From: Ramlibacter sp.
GTDB taxonomy: Bacteria > Pseudomonadota > Gammaproteobacteria > Burkholderiales > Burkholderiaceae_C
Reading direction: 5' to 3'
Assembly: GCF_028291745.1 (NCBI RefSeq)
Contig: NZ_JAQGNQ010000083.1
Coordinates: 40,532 to 104,531, forward strand
DNA length: 64,000 bases
The number at the start of each line of letters is the position of its first letter. Position 1 is the first letter of the stretch. The notes under the pieces are model-generated. The model was not told where the DNA came from. It did no database searches and saw only the letters and a program-made list of their open reading frames with translations. Positions 47,023-55,626 of this stretch are shown here, piece by piece. The translations under genes were made by a program, and so were the position numbers.

Positions 47023-47265
47023 AACGGGGCGCCTTTCACAAGGTAAGCCAACAGATGGCCGATCACCCCAATGTGCGGGGCGGGTGTGAGGAGGGCATGA
47101 CGCGCGCGATGACAGCTGAAGCCGTCGCGTGGCCCGCAACCTTGCGCGTTGCCGGCAGGTTGCAGCCGTCGTCTGGCCCCGGCACGCAGGCAACACCCGG
47201 TGCACGCAGCGGGCCCACATTGGACGTGCGCGTCCAGGGGGATGCGCCTTCCGAAGGAGCATGAG

Positions 47266-47622
47266 ATGAAATCCGACCTGGCCTCGCAGCGGGGCCGCCC
47301 GCAATCGCCGCGCCCCGCAGGGATCTTCTTGTCGCGTGCGACACGCCTCTCCGCCGCCGCGCTGATCGTCTTCTTCGGAGCGGGCCTCGCCCGGGCCGAT
47401 GCGCTGCCGCCAGACGCGCCGGCGCTCGAGATCGCGCAGGAGGCAGCCCAGTATGGAGCCGACCACCCGGACCACAAGCTGGAGGCCGTGCTGGGCCGCT
47501 TGCGCGAGGCCTGGCGCGAGCGTGCGCACGCGCCTGATCCGGTGCGCGGTAGCGCCGAAGCCATCCGCCGCGGGGTCCAGGGTGCCGAGCAAGCACAGGC
47601 CGAGGAGCAGGCGGCGCGCTGA
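47266..47622 (+). CDS. Secreted helical protein of unknown function
   Basis: A 118-aa protein with an Arg-rich n-region, a hydrophobic core LSAAALIVFFGAGLARA and a likely cleavage near ARADA. The mature part is short, charged and predicted helical. The ATG at 47266 has an AAGGAG site 6 nt upstream. No family recognised. Confidence 0.6.
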   Translation: MKSDLASQRGRPQSPRPAGIFLSRATRLSAAALIVFFGAGLARADALPPDAPALEIAQEAAQYGADHPDHKLEAVLGRLREAWRERAHAPDPVRGSAEAIRRGVQGAEQAQAEEQAAR

Positions 47623-47738
47623 ACCGGCGCGCCGCAGAGCCCGGCGAACGCGAGGAACAGGCCGCCACGAGACGCGCGCACCGCGAGGGTGCCTGCGCTC
47701 TCGTTGCAAGGCATCTCGCGCGGATTTCAGCGGCCGTC

Positions 47739-47754
47739 CGCCCCATCAGGGGCG
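47739..47754. terminator. Hairpin between convergent small genes
   Basis: CGCCCC-ATCA-GGGGCG, a perfect 6-bp stem with a 4-nt loop, begins 11 nt after the stop of the Gly/His-rich gene on the minus strand. No T-run. Confidence 0.4.
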
Positions 47755-47765
47755 AAACCATGCGG

Positions 47766-48161
47766 TCAACGCCCGTGACCGCCGCCACCCCCGTGACCTC
47801 CGAAGCCGCCCTCATGCCCGCCAAAACCGCCTGCATGTCCGGCGAAACCGCCCCCATGGCCACCGAAGCCTTCGTGGCCGATGCCGGCAAGATGCTCGTC
47901 GAACCCGTGGTCCGCCCGGTCATGGAAGTCGCGGGAGCCGTGGAACCACGGGCCGGCCCCGATGAACAGTCCATCGACGAACCAGTCGGGCCCGTAGTAG
48001 CCGTATGGGGCGCAGGCGTAGGGAGGGACGTCGTAGAAGCCGTACGCGCAGACGGGCTCGGGGCCGATGCCCACGGCGACCTGGGCCCGCGCCTGGCCGG
48101 AGAGGCCCGCGAGGCAGAGCCCGGCGAGTGTGGCGAGAGTGAAGCTTCGGAGTGCGTTCAT
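47766..48161 (-). CDS. Secreted Gly/His-rich repeat protein
   Basis: A 131-aa exported protein: signal peptide ending near GQARAQ, a Cys/Tyr/Pro-rich conserved block (VCAYGFYDVPPYACAPYGYYG, with two Cys) and a C-terminal low-complexity tail of GGHxGGF-type repeats holding more than ten His. The Tyr/Pro block is shared by many small secreted proteins of soil proteobacteria. The tail could bind Ni, Cu or Zn. An AAGGAG ribosome site precedes the ATG. The neighbouring CzcE-like gene supports, but does not prove, a metal role. Confidence 0.75.
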   Translation of the reverse strand: MNALRSFTLATLAGLCLAGLSGQARAQVAVGIGPEPVCAYGFYDVPPYACAPYGYYGPDWFVDGLFIGAGPWFHGSRDFHDRADHGFDEHLAGIGHEGFGGHGGGFAGHAGGFGGHEGGFGGHGGGGGHGR

Positions 48162-48429
48162 GGAATGCTCCTTCTGGATGGACCGGGACTCCGGTCGCTA
48201 CGGAGCCATTGCACCGCCGGGGCGTGACGCCGGTGCTTCACGCCCGCCCGCGGCCCGTTGCACTTGTACAAGCGCCGGTCTCCGAGCCGCGTGAGCGACT
48301 TTCACCGGCAGCGGCGGCCTGCAGTTGTCGTGGGCAGCGCCTGGTTCGCTCATGCCAGGGCAACGGGCGCCGGGCAGCATGGGTCTGGGGCAAGGCGCGC
48401 TGTGCGCCTCCCGAGCAATGGAGATCCCC

Positions 48430-48765
48430 ATGACACCAAGAACCCCTGCCTTCATGATCGCCGGCCTGCTGGTCGCGGTGGGCGCGCACGCGGCCTGGCC
48501 GCAGACGCCCATCGGACTGCTGGGCGACCGCGTGGCGCCGCAGTCGGCCACCCACAGCGTCGCCATCGGGCCGAACACCCGGTATGTGAATGTCTCGTAC
48601 GGCGACACCGTGCGCTTCGTCGCCAACGGCGAGTCCTTCGGGTACGACTTCGACGGCGCGTGGAGCGTGAGCTCCTTCGACTTGCGGCGGGTCGCGCCCC
48701 CCGGGATGCTGGACCGCCGCGTGATGGTCTACATCGAGCCGGACGAGTACAACTCGGGTGCGTGA
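48430..48765 (+). CDS. CzcE-like periplasmic protein
   Basis: A 111-aa protein with a signal peptide (MIAGLLVAVGAHAAW) and one CzcE-like domain: RYVNVSYGDTVRFVANGESF, a WSVSSFDLRRVAPPG segment and VMVYIEPDEYNSG. CzcE of Cupriavidus binds Cu2+ in the periplasm. The ATG at 48430 follows a GGAG site; an in-frame ATG at 48418 is the alternative. The metal-resistance role is inferred. Confidence 0.75.
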   Translation: MTPRTPAFMIAGLLVAVGAHAAWPQTPIGLLGDRVAPQSATHSVAIGPNTRYVNVSYGDTVRFVANGESFGYDFDGAWSVSSFDLRRVAPPGMLDRRVMVYIEPDEYNSGA

Positions 48766-48851
48766 CGGGACGCGTTCCCGCGCCGGCCTCAGGGCTGGAA
48801 CCGGCAGGCTGCAGAGTGCTCAGCTAGTGGGCGAGGGCATCCACCTGGCCG

Positions 48852-48865
48852 GCCCCGGGCGGGGC
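48852..48865. terminator. Short hairpin between convergent genes
   Basis: GCCCCG-GG-CGGGGC lies between the CzcE-like gene and the end of the kinase operon. Small, GC-rich and without a T-run. Confidence 0.3.
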
Positions 48866-48910
48866 GCCGCAGGCGCTGCGCATTGGCGACCTCCGCCCCG
48901 GCGCCGGCCC

Positions 48911-50863
48911 TCAGGCAGGCGCAGTGCCATCGGCCAAAGGGAGGTAGACCGTGAACGTGCTCCCCTGACCCACCGCGCTCTTCACGTCGATGGCGCCACC
49001 CGTATCGGCGACGATGGCGTAGACGATCGAGAGGCCCAGGCCGGTTCCCCGGCCGACTTCCTTGGTGGTGAAGAACGGCTCCATCATGCGCGACAGCGTC
49101 GCCTCGTCCATGCCGCAGCCCTCGTCCCCGACGCACAGGCACGCGTGCGGGCCTGGCCGGAGCGTGCCGTGCGACAGCACGCTCTGCTCTGCGATTTCCG
49201 TGACTGCCAGATCCACGTGCAAGTGACCGCTGCCGCTCATCGCCTGCATCGCATTGCTGCACAGGTTCATGACCACCTGGTGCAGCTCGGTGGCATCGCC
49301 GATCACCACGAGCGGCGGCCCGGGGAGGCTGGCTTCGAGAACGATGTTCGGCAGCAGCGTGCCCCGCACCAGCTCCAGGGTCTCCGCCAGCACCTCCGAC
49401 AGGTCGACCCGCACCCGTTTGCCGCGCTGACTGCGGCTGTAGACCAGGAGTTGCTGCACCAGCGCGCGCCCGCGGTTCGCGGCCTTGAGTACGTTCTCCG
49501 CATAGCGCCTGAGAGCGGAGGCCTCGGGCGTTTCGTCGACCAGCGTCTCACCGTATGCGAGGATGCCGCCCAGCACGTTGTTGAAGTCGTGCGCGATGCC
49601 GCCGGCGACCCGCCCGATCGCCTCCATTTTCTCGGCCTGCCGCAGCCGGGACTCCATTCGCCGCAACTCGTCCTCGGCCTGGTGCCGCTCCGTGGCGTCG
49701 GCCATGACTCCCACGATGCGCACCGGTTCGCCTGCCTGGTCGAAGAACATCCGGCCCTTCGCCTGCAGCCAGTGCACGGAGCCGTCCGGATGAATGACGC
49801 GGTACTCCGCGGCGACATCGCCCGAGTCCCTGGCGCGCGCGATCGCGGCCTTCACGGCCGGCCAATCGTCCGGATGGACCAGCTTTTTCCAGGTGTCGAA
49901 GCTCAGTTCGGGGGCCCCCGGCCCGCGTCCGTACATCGCATCGAGGTCCGCCGACCAGCGATTGGCCCCGACGCCCACGCCGATGCGCCACTCGAATGCG
50001 GCTGCGCGCGCGGCCTTCTGCGCGAGATCGAGCATTTCCTGGCGCGCCAGCAGCGCCGCTTCCGCCTGCACGCGCTCCGTGATGTCCGAGGTCGTGCCGA
50101 TGAATTCGTCGACTTCACCCGCTTCGTTCAAGACCGGGCGGCCCATGGTGCGCAGATGCCGGATGGATCCATCCGGCACGACCACGCGATAGCTCAAGGC
50201 ATAAGCCCGTTTCGCGCCCGTCGCGTCTTCGAAGGCGTGCCGCACGCGCGATCGGTCCTCGGGATGAACCGCGCTCAGGAACAGATCAACGGACGGCTCT
50301 TCCTCCCCCGGTTCGAACCCCAGCACGCGGTAGTGCTCTTCCGACCAGGTCACCTTCCCGGTGGCCAGCACCCATCCCCAGCTCCCGGTGTGGCTGATCC
50401 TCTGGCCCTCGGCGAGGAACGCCTCGCTGCGTCGCAACTGCTGTTCCGCCTGCTTGCGCTCGGCCCGGTCCCGGGCCTCGCGCAAGGCCCGGCGCACCGA
50501 GCTCACGATCCTCGCCAGCCGCTGCTTGAGGACGTAGTCGGTTGCGCCGATCTTGAGCGCGTCGATCGCCACCTCCTCGCCCAGGGTTCCGGAAACGAAG
50601 ATGAACGGGACATCGGGACGCTTTTCCAGCGCGATCTTCAACGCCGAGAGGCCGTCGAAGGAAGGCAGGGAAAAGTCGGCGAGGATCAGGTCGAACGCGG
50701 CGGCATCGAGCGCAGCGATGTAGTCGTTCGCGGATTCGACCCGGGTCACCTGGCAGACGATCCCTTCGCTCTCGAGCACATCCCGGATGAGTTCGGCATC
50801 CCTCGCGTTGTCTTCGAGATGCAGGATGCGCAGAGCCGGGTCTGCGGAGCTCAGCGCTTCCAT
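48911..50863 (-). CDS. Receiver-PAS-PAS histidine kinase
   Basis: A 650-aa kinase with an N-terminal receiver (about 10-125; acceptor Asp63 in LILADFSLPS). A coiled linker leads to two PAS/PAC domains (about 150-265 and 280-400, ending in DITER and DATER), a HisKA box GGIAHDFNNVLGG, and an HATPase domain with NLCSNAMQAM, DEGCGMD and GRGTGLGLSI. No membrane helix. The ATG lies 13 nt inside the upstream receiver gene, so the two are coupled. The N-terminal receiver probably takes a phosphoryl group from the membrane kinase at the head of the operon. Confidence 0.9.
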   Translation of the reverse strand: MEALSSADPALRILHLEDNARDAELIRDVLESEGIVCQVTRVESANDYIAALDAAAFDLILADFSLPSFDGLSALKIALEKRPDVPFIFVSGTLGEEVAIDALKIGATDYVLKQRLARIVSSVRRALREARDRAERKQAEQQLRRSEAFLAEGQRISHTGSWGWVLATGKVTWSEEHYRVLGFEPGEEEPSVDLFLSAVHPEDRSRVRHAFEDATGAKRAYALSYRVVVPDGSIRHLRTMGRPVLNEAGEVDEFIGTTSDITERVQAEAALLARQEMLDLAQKAARAAAFEWRIGVGVGANRWSADLDAMYGRGPGAPELSFDTWKKLVHPDDWPAVKAAIARARDSGDVAAEYRVIHPDGSVHWLQAKGRMFFDQAGEPVRIVGVMADATERHQAEDELRRMESRLRQAEKMEAIGRVAGGIAHDFNNVLGGILAYGETLVDETPEASALRRYAENVLKAANRGRALVQQLLVYSRSQRGKRVRVDLSEVLAETLELVRGTLLPNIVLEASLPGPPLVVIGDATELHQVVMNLCSNAMQAMSGSGHLHVDLAVTEIAEQSVLSHGTLRPGPHACLCVGDEGCGMDEATLSRMMEPFFTTKEVGRGTGLGLSIVYAIVADTGGAIDVKSAVGQGSTFTVYLPLADGTAPA

Positions 50864-51306
50864 CCGACGCTGCCCGGCGGCGCCTCGTTGATGATCGCCC
50901 AGAAGATTCCGAGCTCCTTGATCGCGTTGACGAATTCGTGGAAATCGACCGGCTTGACCACATAGGCGTTCACGCCCAGCTGGTAGCTCGTCACCATGTC
51001 CGACTCCTCCCGGGAGGACGTGAGGACCACGACGGGGACCATCCTCAACCTCTCGTCGGCCTTGATCCGCTGCAGCACTTCCAGCCCGTTGATCTTGGGC
51101 AATTTCAGGTCGAGCAGCAGGACGGCGGGGCTCTCCTTCGCGCGCTCCGCGAAGTCGCCCCGGCAATAGAGGTAGTCGAGAGCCTCTGCGCCGTCGCGCA
51201 CGAGGACGACCTCGTTCGCCAGGTTGTAGTCGCCCAGCGCCTCCAGCGTGAGCTCGACATCCTTTGGGTCGTCCTCGACCAGCAAGATCCTTCCCAGTCC
51301 GCTCAT
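50851..51306 (-). CDS. Single-domain response regulator (Rcp1-like)
   Basis: A 151-aa receiver of the subfamily with the long beta-alpha loop seen in phytochrome partner Rcp1: VEDDPKD, then LYCRGDFAERAKESP, phospho-acceptor Asp66 in LLLDLKLPKINGLEVLQ, VVVLTSSREE, and NAYVVKPVDF. It has no output domain. It overlaps the upstream kinase by ATGA and the downstream kinase by 13 nt, which fixes it as the middle step of a three-gene relay. Confidence 0.93.
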   Translation of the reverse strand: MSGLGRILLVEDDPKDVELTLEALGDYNLANEVVLVRDGAEALDYLYCRGDFAERAKESPAVLLLDLKLPKINGLEVLQRIKADERLRMVPVVVLTSSREESDMVTSYQLGVNAYVVKPVDFHEFVNAIKELGIFWAIINEAPPGSVGWKR

Positions 51307-52448
51307 GGTTGGCTCCTTTCGGTGGCCGGGGCCGAGAAATAGAAGGTGGCGCCCCCATCCACAATGCCGTCCGCCCAGACCCTGCCCCCGTGGCGAGCCA
51401 CGATGCGTTGCACCGTGGCCAGTCCGATGCCGGTGCCTTCGAAGGCTTCGAGGGTGTGAAGCCGCTGGAACACGCCGAACAGCTTGTTCGCATACTGCAT
51501 GTCGAAGCCCACTCCGTTGTCCCTGACGTACACCACGACCTCGCCTTCCCTGGCATCGGCGCAGCCGATCTCGATCTCGGCTTGCGGCTGCGTGCGCGTG
51601 AACTTGACGGCGTTGGAAAGGAGATTGACGAGGGCGATTCTCAGCATCGCGCGGTCGCCATGCAGCGAGGGCAGGGCACCGATCTTCCAGGCGATCTTGC
51701 GCCCGTTCTCATCCCCTTCGACTTCCTTCTTCACTTCCCGTACCAGGTCGCCCAGGTCCACGAGCGTGTTGCGCGTATCGGCGCGCCCGATCTTCGAGAA
51801 GGCCAGGAGGTCGTCGATCAGCTCGCCCATCTTCTTCGCCGATTCCAGGACCATCGCCACATAGCGGCGGCTCTTCTCGTCCAGCGTCGCGTGGGCGTTC
51901 TTCTGCAGCAGCTCGGTATAGCCCACGACGTGCCGCAGCGGCGCCCGCAGGTCATGCGACGTGGAATACGCGAAGGCTTCCAGCTCCTTGTTGCTCACCT
52001 CGAGCTCGGTGCTTCGTCGTTCGAGGTCCGCATTGAGCTTTCGCAGGTCGTGGCGCGCCTGGCGCAGCTCCTGCTCGATCCGGCGCCTCGTCGCGCCGAA
52101 CCAGCCGACCATGACCGCGAACAGGATATAGGCGGCAATGTAGGGGTAGTTGGCGCTTTCGATGACGAGGCTGTAGCGCGGGTCGATGAAGAAGAAGTCG
52201 AAGCCCACGGTCGAGAGCAGGATTGCGAGAGCGCCCGGGCCTGGCCCCGCGTACCAGACCGTGGCCGCGACGACCATGAGCAGGAGCGGAAATGCCAGGT
52301 TCTCCAGCCCCAGCTGTTGGGCGATCAAGCCCAGTCCGAGCGCGATCCCGAACAGGCCGGCAGCCAAACCGTAGGAACGCAGCCACGCAGGCGATGCGGC
52401 CGATGGTTGCCGCAGGAACTCCAGCATGTGCCCCGAATGCTCAGCCAT
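51303..52448 (-). CDS. Membrane sensor histidine kinase with DUF4118 (KdpD-like) sensor region
   Basis: A 381-aa kinase with four closely spaced helices (about residues 25-120), the DUF4118 layout (LENLAFPLLLMVVAATVWYA, FDFFFIDPRYSL), then a coiled coil. A HisKA box STSHDLRAPLRHVVGY and an HATPase domain (NLLSNAVKFT, DNGVGFD, GTGIGLATV, AxHGGRVWA) follow. A GAGGAG ribosome site precedes the ATG at 52448. The stop overlaps the receiver gene start. It heads the three-gene signalling operon. The signal is unknown. Confidence 0.92.
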   Translation of the reverse strand: MAEHSGHMLEFLRQPSAASPAWLRSYGLAAGLFGIALGLGLIAQQLGLENLAFPLLLMVVAATVWYAGPGPGALAILLSTVGFDFFFIDPRYSLVIESANYPYIAAYILFAVMVGWFGATRRRIEQELRQARHDLRKLNADLERRSTELEVSNKELEAFAYSTSHDLRAPLRHVVGYTELLQKNAHATLDEKSRRYVAMVLESAKKMGELIDDLLAFSKIGRADTRNTLVDLGDLVREVKKEVEGDENGRKIAWKIGALPSLHGDRAMLRIALVNLLSNAVKFTRTQPQAEIEIGCADAREGEVVVYVRDNGVGFDMQYANKLFGVFQRLHTLEAFEGTGIGLATVQRIVARHGGRVWADGIVDGGATFYFSAPATERSQP

Positions 52449-52852
52449 GGAACGCTCCTCTGCTCGCCCTCCCATCCTATGCGTCCGACAGCAGGAACTG
52501 CAAGGTTTGTCGGGCTGGCGGCTCCTGAGGCCCGTGGCTCCGCAGTGAGATCGCGAAGCTGAAGGAGCAGTGCAGGGGACCCGGCACTGGTTCCTGCTGC
52601 TCGACGGCGCGCCCGAGCGGATATCCTTGAATGAGCATACGCTCAATCCGTTGGACGCTCGCAGTAGTGATGCGCAGCCACAAGCAGCCTTTTGCTGATT
52701 TGGCATATCCAACGCGGCCGAGAAGCTCGATCTGCAGGACCTGGGTCGGCGCGCGGCGTGCGCTGCCCCTGTCTTGCGGTCGGCACGTCTTTTTCGGTAC
52801 GGCCACAAGCGCTACCGAGGGGCGCCCGGCGATGTAAGCCAAGCGACGCCAC
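52449..52852. other. 404-bp gap, no recognised gene
   Basis: The stretch lies upstream of the kinase operon and downstream of the first GntR gene. Open frames on both strands run through it without family resemblance. It is less GC-rich around 52620-52720, and the kinase promoter is probably inside, but I could not place it. Confidence 0.3.
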
Positions 52853-53587
52853 TCAAGCGCCTTCGCGCAGGATGGTGTGCAGCACGCGTTGGCGTGATTG
52901 CTCCACGTGCTCCTGCATCGCCTGCACGGCCCCGGCCTGATCGCGTGCCTTGAGCAGCGCGATGAACTTCAGGTGCTCCTCCATGGCCGGCACGACGCGG
53001 TGCCGACGCACCTGCTGCGCATCGAGGCGAATCATGCGCACGTGCAGGCTGTTGGCGCGGTAGATCTCTGAAAGGATCTCGTTGCCCATCGCATCGACCA
53101 TGCGGTCGTGCAGTTGCCAGTCCACGGCGAGCGCGTCCTGGTCGAGGCGCGGATCGGGCTTGCCGGAGAGCGCCCGTTCCAGCACGGCGCGGTGCTGCCT
53201 TTCCTCCTCGTCCAGCTCTTCGTCGCTGGCCGTGCGCACGTAGTGCAGGACCGCCTCGCGCTCGATCATCGAGCGCACCTGGAAGGCATTGCGGATCAGC
53301 TTGAGGTCGATGTGCGCGATCTGCAGGCCGCGCTTGGGCACGGTAACCAGCAGGCGGGCGGCTTCCAGGCGGGGAATCATTTCCCGCACGGCGCCCAGCG
53401 GCACCGCCAGCAGCTTGACCAGTTCGCGCTGCGATACGAACTGGCCCGCCCGCAGGTGGCCGGCCAGGATCTGCTGGCGGAAGCGCTCATAGGCCAGCGC
53501 CCGCAGGCTCGGCGGAACGGGGGCTTCGTCCCCGGCGCCGGGCGGCGGCACGGGCGCGGTTTTTCTTTTGGTGGCGGGTGGAGTCAC
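52853..53587 (-). CDS. GntR-family (FadR subfamily) regulator, copy 1, divergent from the DHDPS operon
   Basis: A 244-aa regulator from GTG 53587. The winged HTH spans about residues 30-95 (YERFRQQILAGHLRAGQFVS, PLGAVREMIPRLEA recognition helix), and an all-helical FCD effector domain follows with metal-ligand candidates (DWQLHDRMVDAMGNE, and HLKFIALLKARD). An ATG at 53665 in the same frame is possible but would place the start inside the palindromic operator and add a tail unlike the family. It is a close paralog of the regulator at 56253. It probably represses the divergent catabolic operon until a pathway intermediate binds. Confidence 0.88.
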   Translation of the reverse strand: MTPPATKRKTAPVPPPGAGDEAPVPPSLRALAYERFRQQILAGHLRAGQFVSQRELVKLLAVPLGAVREMIPRLEAARLLVTVPKRGLQIAHIDLKLIRNAFQVRSMIEREAVLHYVRTASDEELDEEERQHRAVLERALSGKPDPRLDQDALAVDWQLHDRMVDAMGNEILSEIYRANSLHVRMIRLDAQQVRRHRVVPAMEEHLKFIALLKARDQAGAVQAMQEHVEQSRQRVLHTILREGA

Positions 53588-53658
53588 GGCCCCATTGTCG
53601 CGCGCGTCTACCGCGGGTCCGCACGCATCCGTGTCAGGGTTTGTCCTGTGACATGACG

Positions 53659-53670
53659 CTGACATGTCAG
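53659..53670. promoter_or_regulatory. Palindromic operator of the GntR-controlled catabolic operon
   Basis: CTGACATGTCAG is a perfect 12-bp palindrome in the intergenic region between the GntR gene and the DHDPS-like gene. A second TGACATG sits exactly 11 bp upstream (53649-53655), one helical turn away, and TGTCAG recurs at 53632-53637. Such spacing suits dimeric GntR/FadR-type repressors. No copy was noticed elsewhere in the operon. Confidence 0.55.
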
Positions 53671-53717
53671 TAGAACATCAGCGCGTCATAACACCGCATC
53701 GCAAGGAAAGCAGAGCC

Positions 53718-54608
53718 ATGAACCACGACCTAACCGGCATCATCCCGCCCATCGTCACCCCGTTTACCGCCGACGGCGAAGTCGACGAGCAGGCCTTCCG
53801 CGGGGTCGTCCGCTTCATGGTCAGGAAGAAGGTCCACGGCATCTGCGTGGGCGGCAGCTCCGGCGAAGGCCACACCTACTCGCCCGAGGAATTCAAGCGC
53901 CTGATGGAGATCGCCTGCGAAGAGGTGAACGGCGCCATTCCCGTGATCGCCGGCATCATCGTCAACAGCACGCGCGACGCCATCGCCCGCGCGAAGTCGA
54001 TCGCCCACCTGCCGATGGCGGGCCTGCAGGTCACCCCGGTGCACTACGTGTTCAAGCCGGACGAAGACTCGACCTACAAGCACTTCAAGGCGCTGTCCGA
54101 GTCGACGAAGTTCCCGGTCATCATCTACAACGTCGTGCCCTGGAACTACCTCAGCCCCGCGCTGCTGGTGCGCATCATGCGCGACATGCCGGGCGTGATC
54201 GGCGTCAAGCAATCCGCTGGCGACCTGAAGCTGATGGCCGACCTGCTGATCAACCTGCCGGCCGGCAAGAAGGTCTACAGCGCCGTCGACGCGCTGCTCT
54301 ATCCCTCCTTTGCCCTGGGCTGCCACGGCACCATCGCCGCCAACCCCGCGGCGGTGCCGGGCGTGTGCCTGAACCTGTGGAACGCGGTGCAGGCCGGCGA
54401 CCACAAGAAGGCCAAGGAGATCCACGAAGCCCTGCTGCGCTTCTGGAACACGATCGCCTTCGACAACCTGCCGGCCAACATCAAGTTCTCGTTGTCGCTG
54501 CAAGGCTGCGAGACCGGCGTGCCGCGCATGCCCATGCCCGCGACGTCCGAGCAGCAGGCCGTGGCGATCCGGCGCGAGCTGGACCGCGTGCTGCGCTACG
54601 ACATCTGA
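53718..54608 (+). CDS. Dihydrodipicolinate synthase-family aldolase/dehydratase
   Basis: A 296-aa class I TIM-barrel lyase of the DapA/NanA/KDG-aldolase superfamily. Schiff-base Lys164 lies in GVKQSAGD, Tyr137 in IIYNVVPWN, and GGSSGE (residues 45-50) corresponds to the substrate carboxylate-binding GTTGE loop. The Gly-Gly-Ser-Ser variant and the neighbours point to a 2-keto-3-deoxy sugar acid rather than lysine synthesis. It could cleave such a compound to pyruvate or dehydrate it to a semialdehyde. An AAGGAAA site precedes the ATG. It is the first gene of the operon. Confidence 0.88.
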   Translation: MNHDLTGIIPPIVTPFTADGEVDEQAFRGVVRFMVRKKVHGICVGGSSGEGHTYSPEEFKRLMEIACEEVNGAIPVIAGIIVNSTRDAIARAKSIAHLPMAGLQVTPVHYVFKPDEDSTYKHFKALSESTKFPVIIYNVVPWNYLSPALLVRIMRDMPGVIGVKQSAGDLKLMADLLINLPAGKKVYSAVDALLYPSFALGCHGTIAANPAAVPGVCLNLWNAVQAGDHKKAKEIHEALLRFWNTIAFDNLPANIKFSLSLQGCETGVPRMPMPATSEQQAVAIRRELDRVLRYDI

Positions 54609-54627
54609 GCGCAAGCCGGACGCCGCC

Positions 54628-55626
54628 ATGAAGAAGATCCTGAACAGTCCGCAGGCCTACGTCGACGAGATGCTCGAAGGCCTGGTGGCCGCGCATCCCG
54701 AGGCGTTGCGGCGCCTGGGCGACGACGGCCGGGTGATCGCCCGCACCGTCGGTACCTCCCCGGGCAAGGTGGGCATCGTCACCGGCGGCGGCTCCGGCCA
54801 CCTGCCGGTGTTCCTCGGCTACGTGGGCGAAGGCCTGCTCGATGCCTGCGCCGTCGGCAACGTGTTTGCCGGCCCGCGCGTGGCTGACTGCCAGGCGGCC
54901 GTGCGCGCGGCCGACGCCGGGGCCGGCGTGCTGCAGCTGTATGGCAACTACGGCGGCGACCGCATGAACTTCGACATGTGCCAGGAGTTCCTGCAGATGG
55001 AAGGCCTGGAGGTCACCTCGGTGCGCGTGGCCGACGACGTGGCCAGCGCCAGCACGGAAGACCGGATGAAGCGTCGCGGCGTCGCCGGCATGGTGTACGC
55101 GTTCAAGATCGCCGGTGCCCGTGCCGCTGAAGGCGCCTCCCTGAAGCAAGTGACGGCCGCCGCACAGAAGGCTGCCGATGCCTGCCGCTCGATCGGCGTG
55201 GCGCTCACGCCCTGCGTGGTGCCGGAATCGGGCAAGGCCAGTTTCACCATCGCCGACAGCGAGATCGAGTTCGGCATGGGCATCCATGGCGAGCCGGGCA
55301 TCTGGCGCGGCGCCATGAAGAGCGCCGACGCCCTGGCCGACGAAATGCTGTCGCACCTGCTGCCGGAACTGCCGCTGGATCGCGGCAGCCGCGTCGCGGT
55401 GCTGGTGAACAGCCTGGGCGCGACGCCGCACGAGGAGCTCTACATCCTCTATCGCCGCATCGCGCAGGTGCTGGCGCAGCGTGGCATCACGCCCGTGATG
55501 CCGCTGGTGGGCCGCTATGCCACGTCGATGGAAATGGCCGGCGCCTCGCTGACGCTGATGCCTCTCGACGCCGAGCTGGAGCGCCTGCTGAAGGCGCCGG
55601 CGCAGTGCCCGTTCTGGAGGGTGTGA
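54628..55626 (+). CDS. dhaK: DhaK-like dihydroxyacetone/short-ketose kinase subunit
   Basis: A 332-aa DhaK subunit. TGGGSGHLPVFLGYVGEGLL is a variant of the DhaK phosphate/substrate loop, and GMGIHGEPG places the covalent substrate-binding His at residue 220. The variant loop (HLPVFLGYVG instead of HEPAHAGYVG) suggests a relative that acts on another ketose such as erythrulose. With DhaL next door and no PTS-type DhaM, it should use ATP. The stop overlaps the dhaL start by one base. Confidence 0.9.
   Translation: MKKILNSPQAYVDEMLEGLVAAHPEALRRLGDDGRVIARTVGTSPGKVGIVTGGGSGHLPVFLGYVGEGLLDACAVGNVFAGPRVADCQAAVRAADAGAGVLQLYGNYGGDRMNFDMCQEFLQMEGLEVTSVRVADDVASASTEDRMKRRGVAGMVYAFKIAGARAAEGASLKQVTAAAQKAADACRSIGVALTPCVVPESGKASFTIADSEIEFGMGIHGEPGIWRGAMKSADALADEMLSHLLPELPLDRGSRVAVLVNSLGATPHEELYILYRRIAQVLAQRGITPVMPLVGRYATSMEMAGASLTLMPLDAELERLLKAPAQCPFWRV

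Noticed and set aside
47990..48161. Antisense frames over the Gly/His-rich gene as a separate plus-strand protein
   Set aside because: They are the mirror of the repeat tail and lack a start with a ribosome site.
52477..52842. Minus-strand frame of 121 codons upstream of the kinase operon
   Set aside because: No ribosome site, no family resemblance, and it overlaps competing frames on the other strand.
53588..53665. Longer GntR start at ATG 53665
   Set aside because: The start would lie within the perfect palindrome at 53659-53670 and adds a Cys/Asp/Thr-rich tail not seen in the paralog at 56253.
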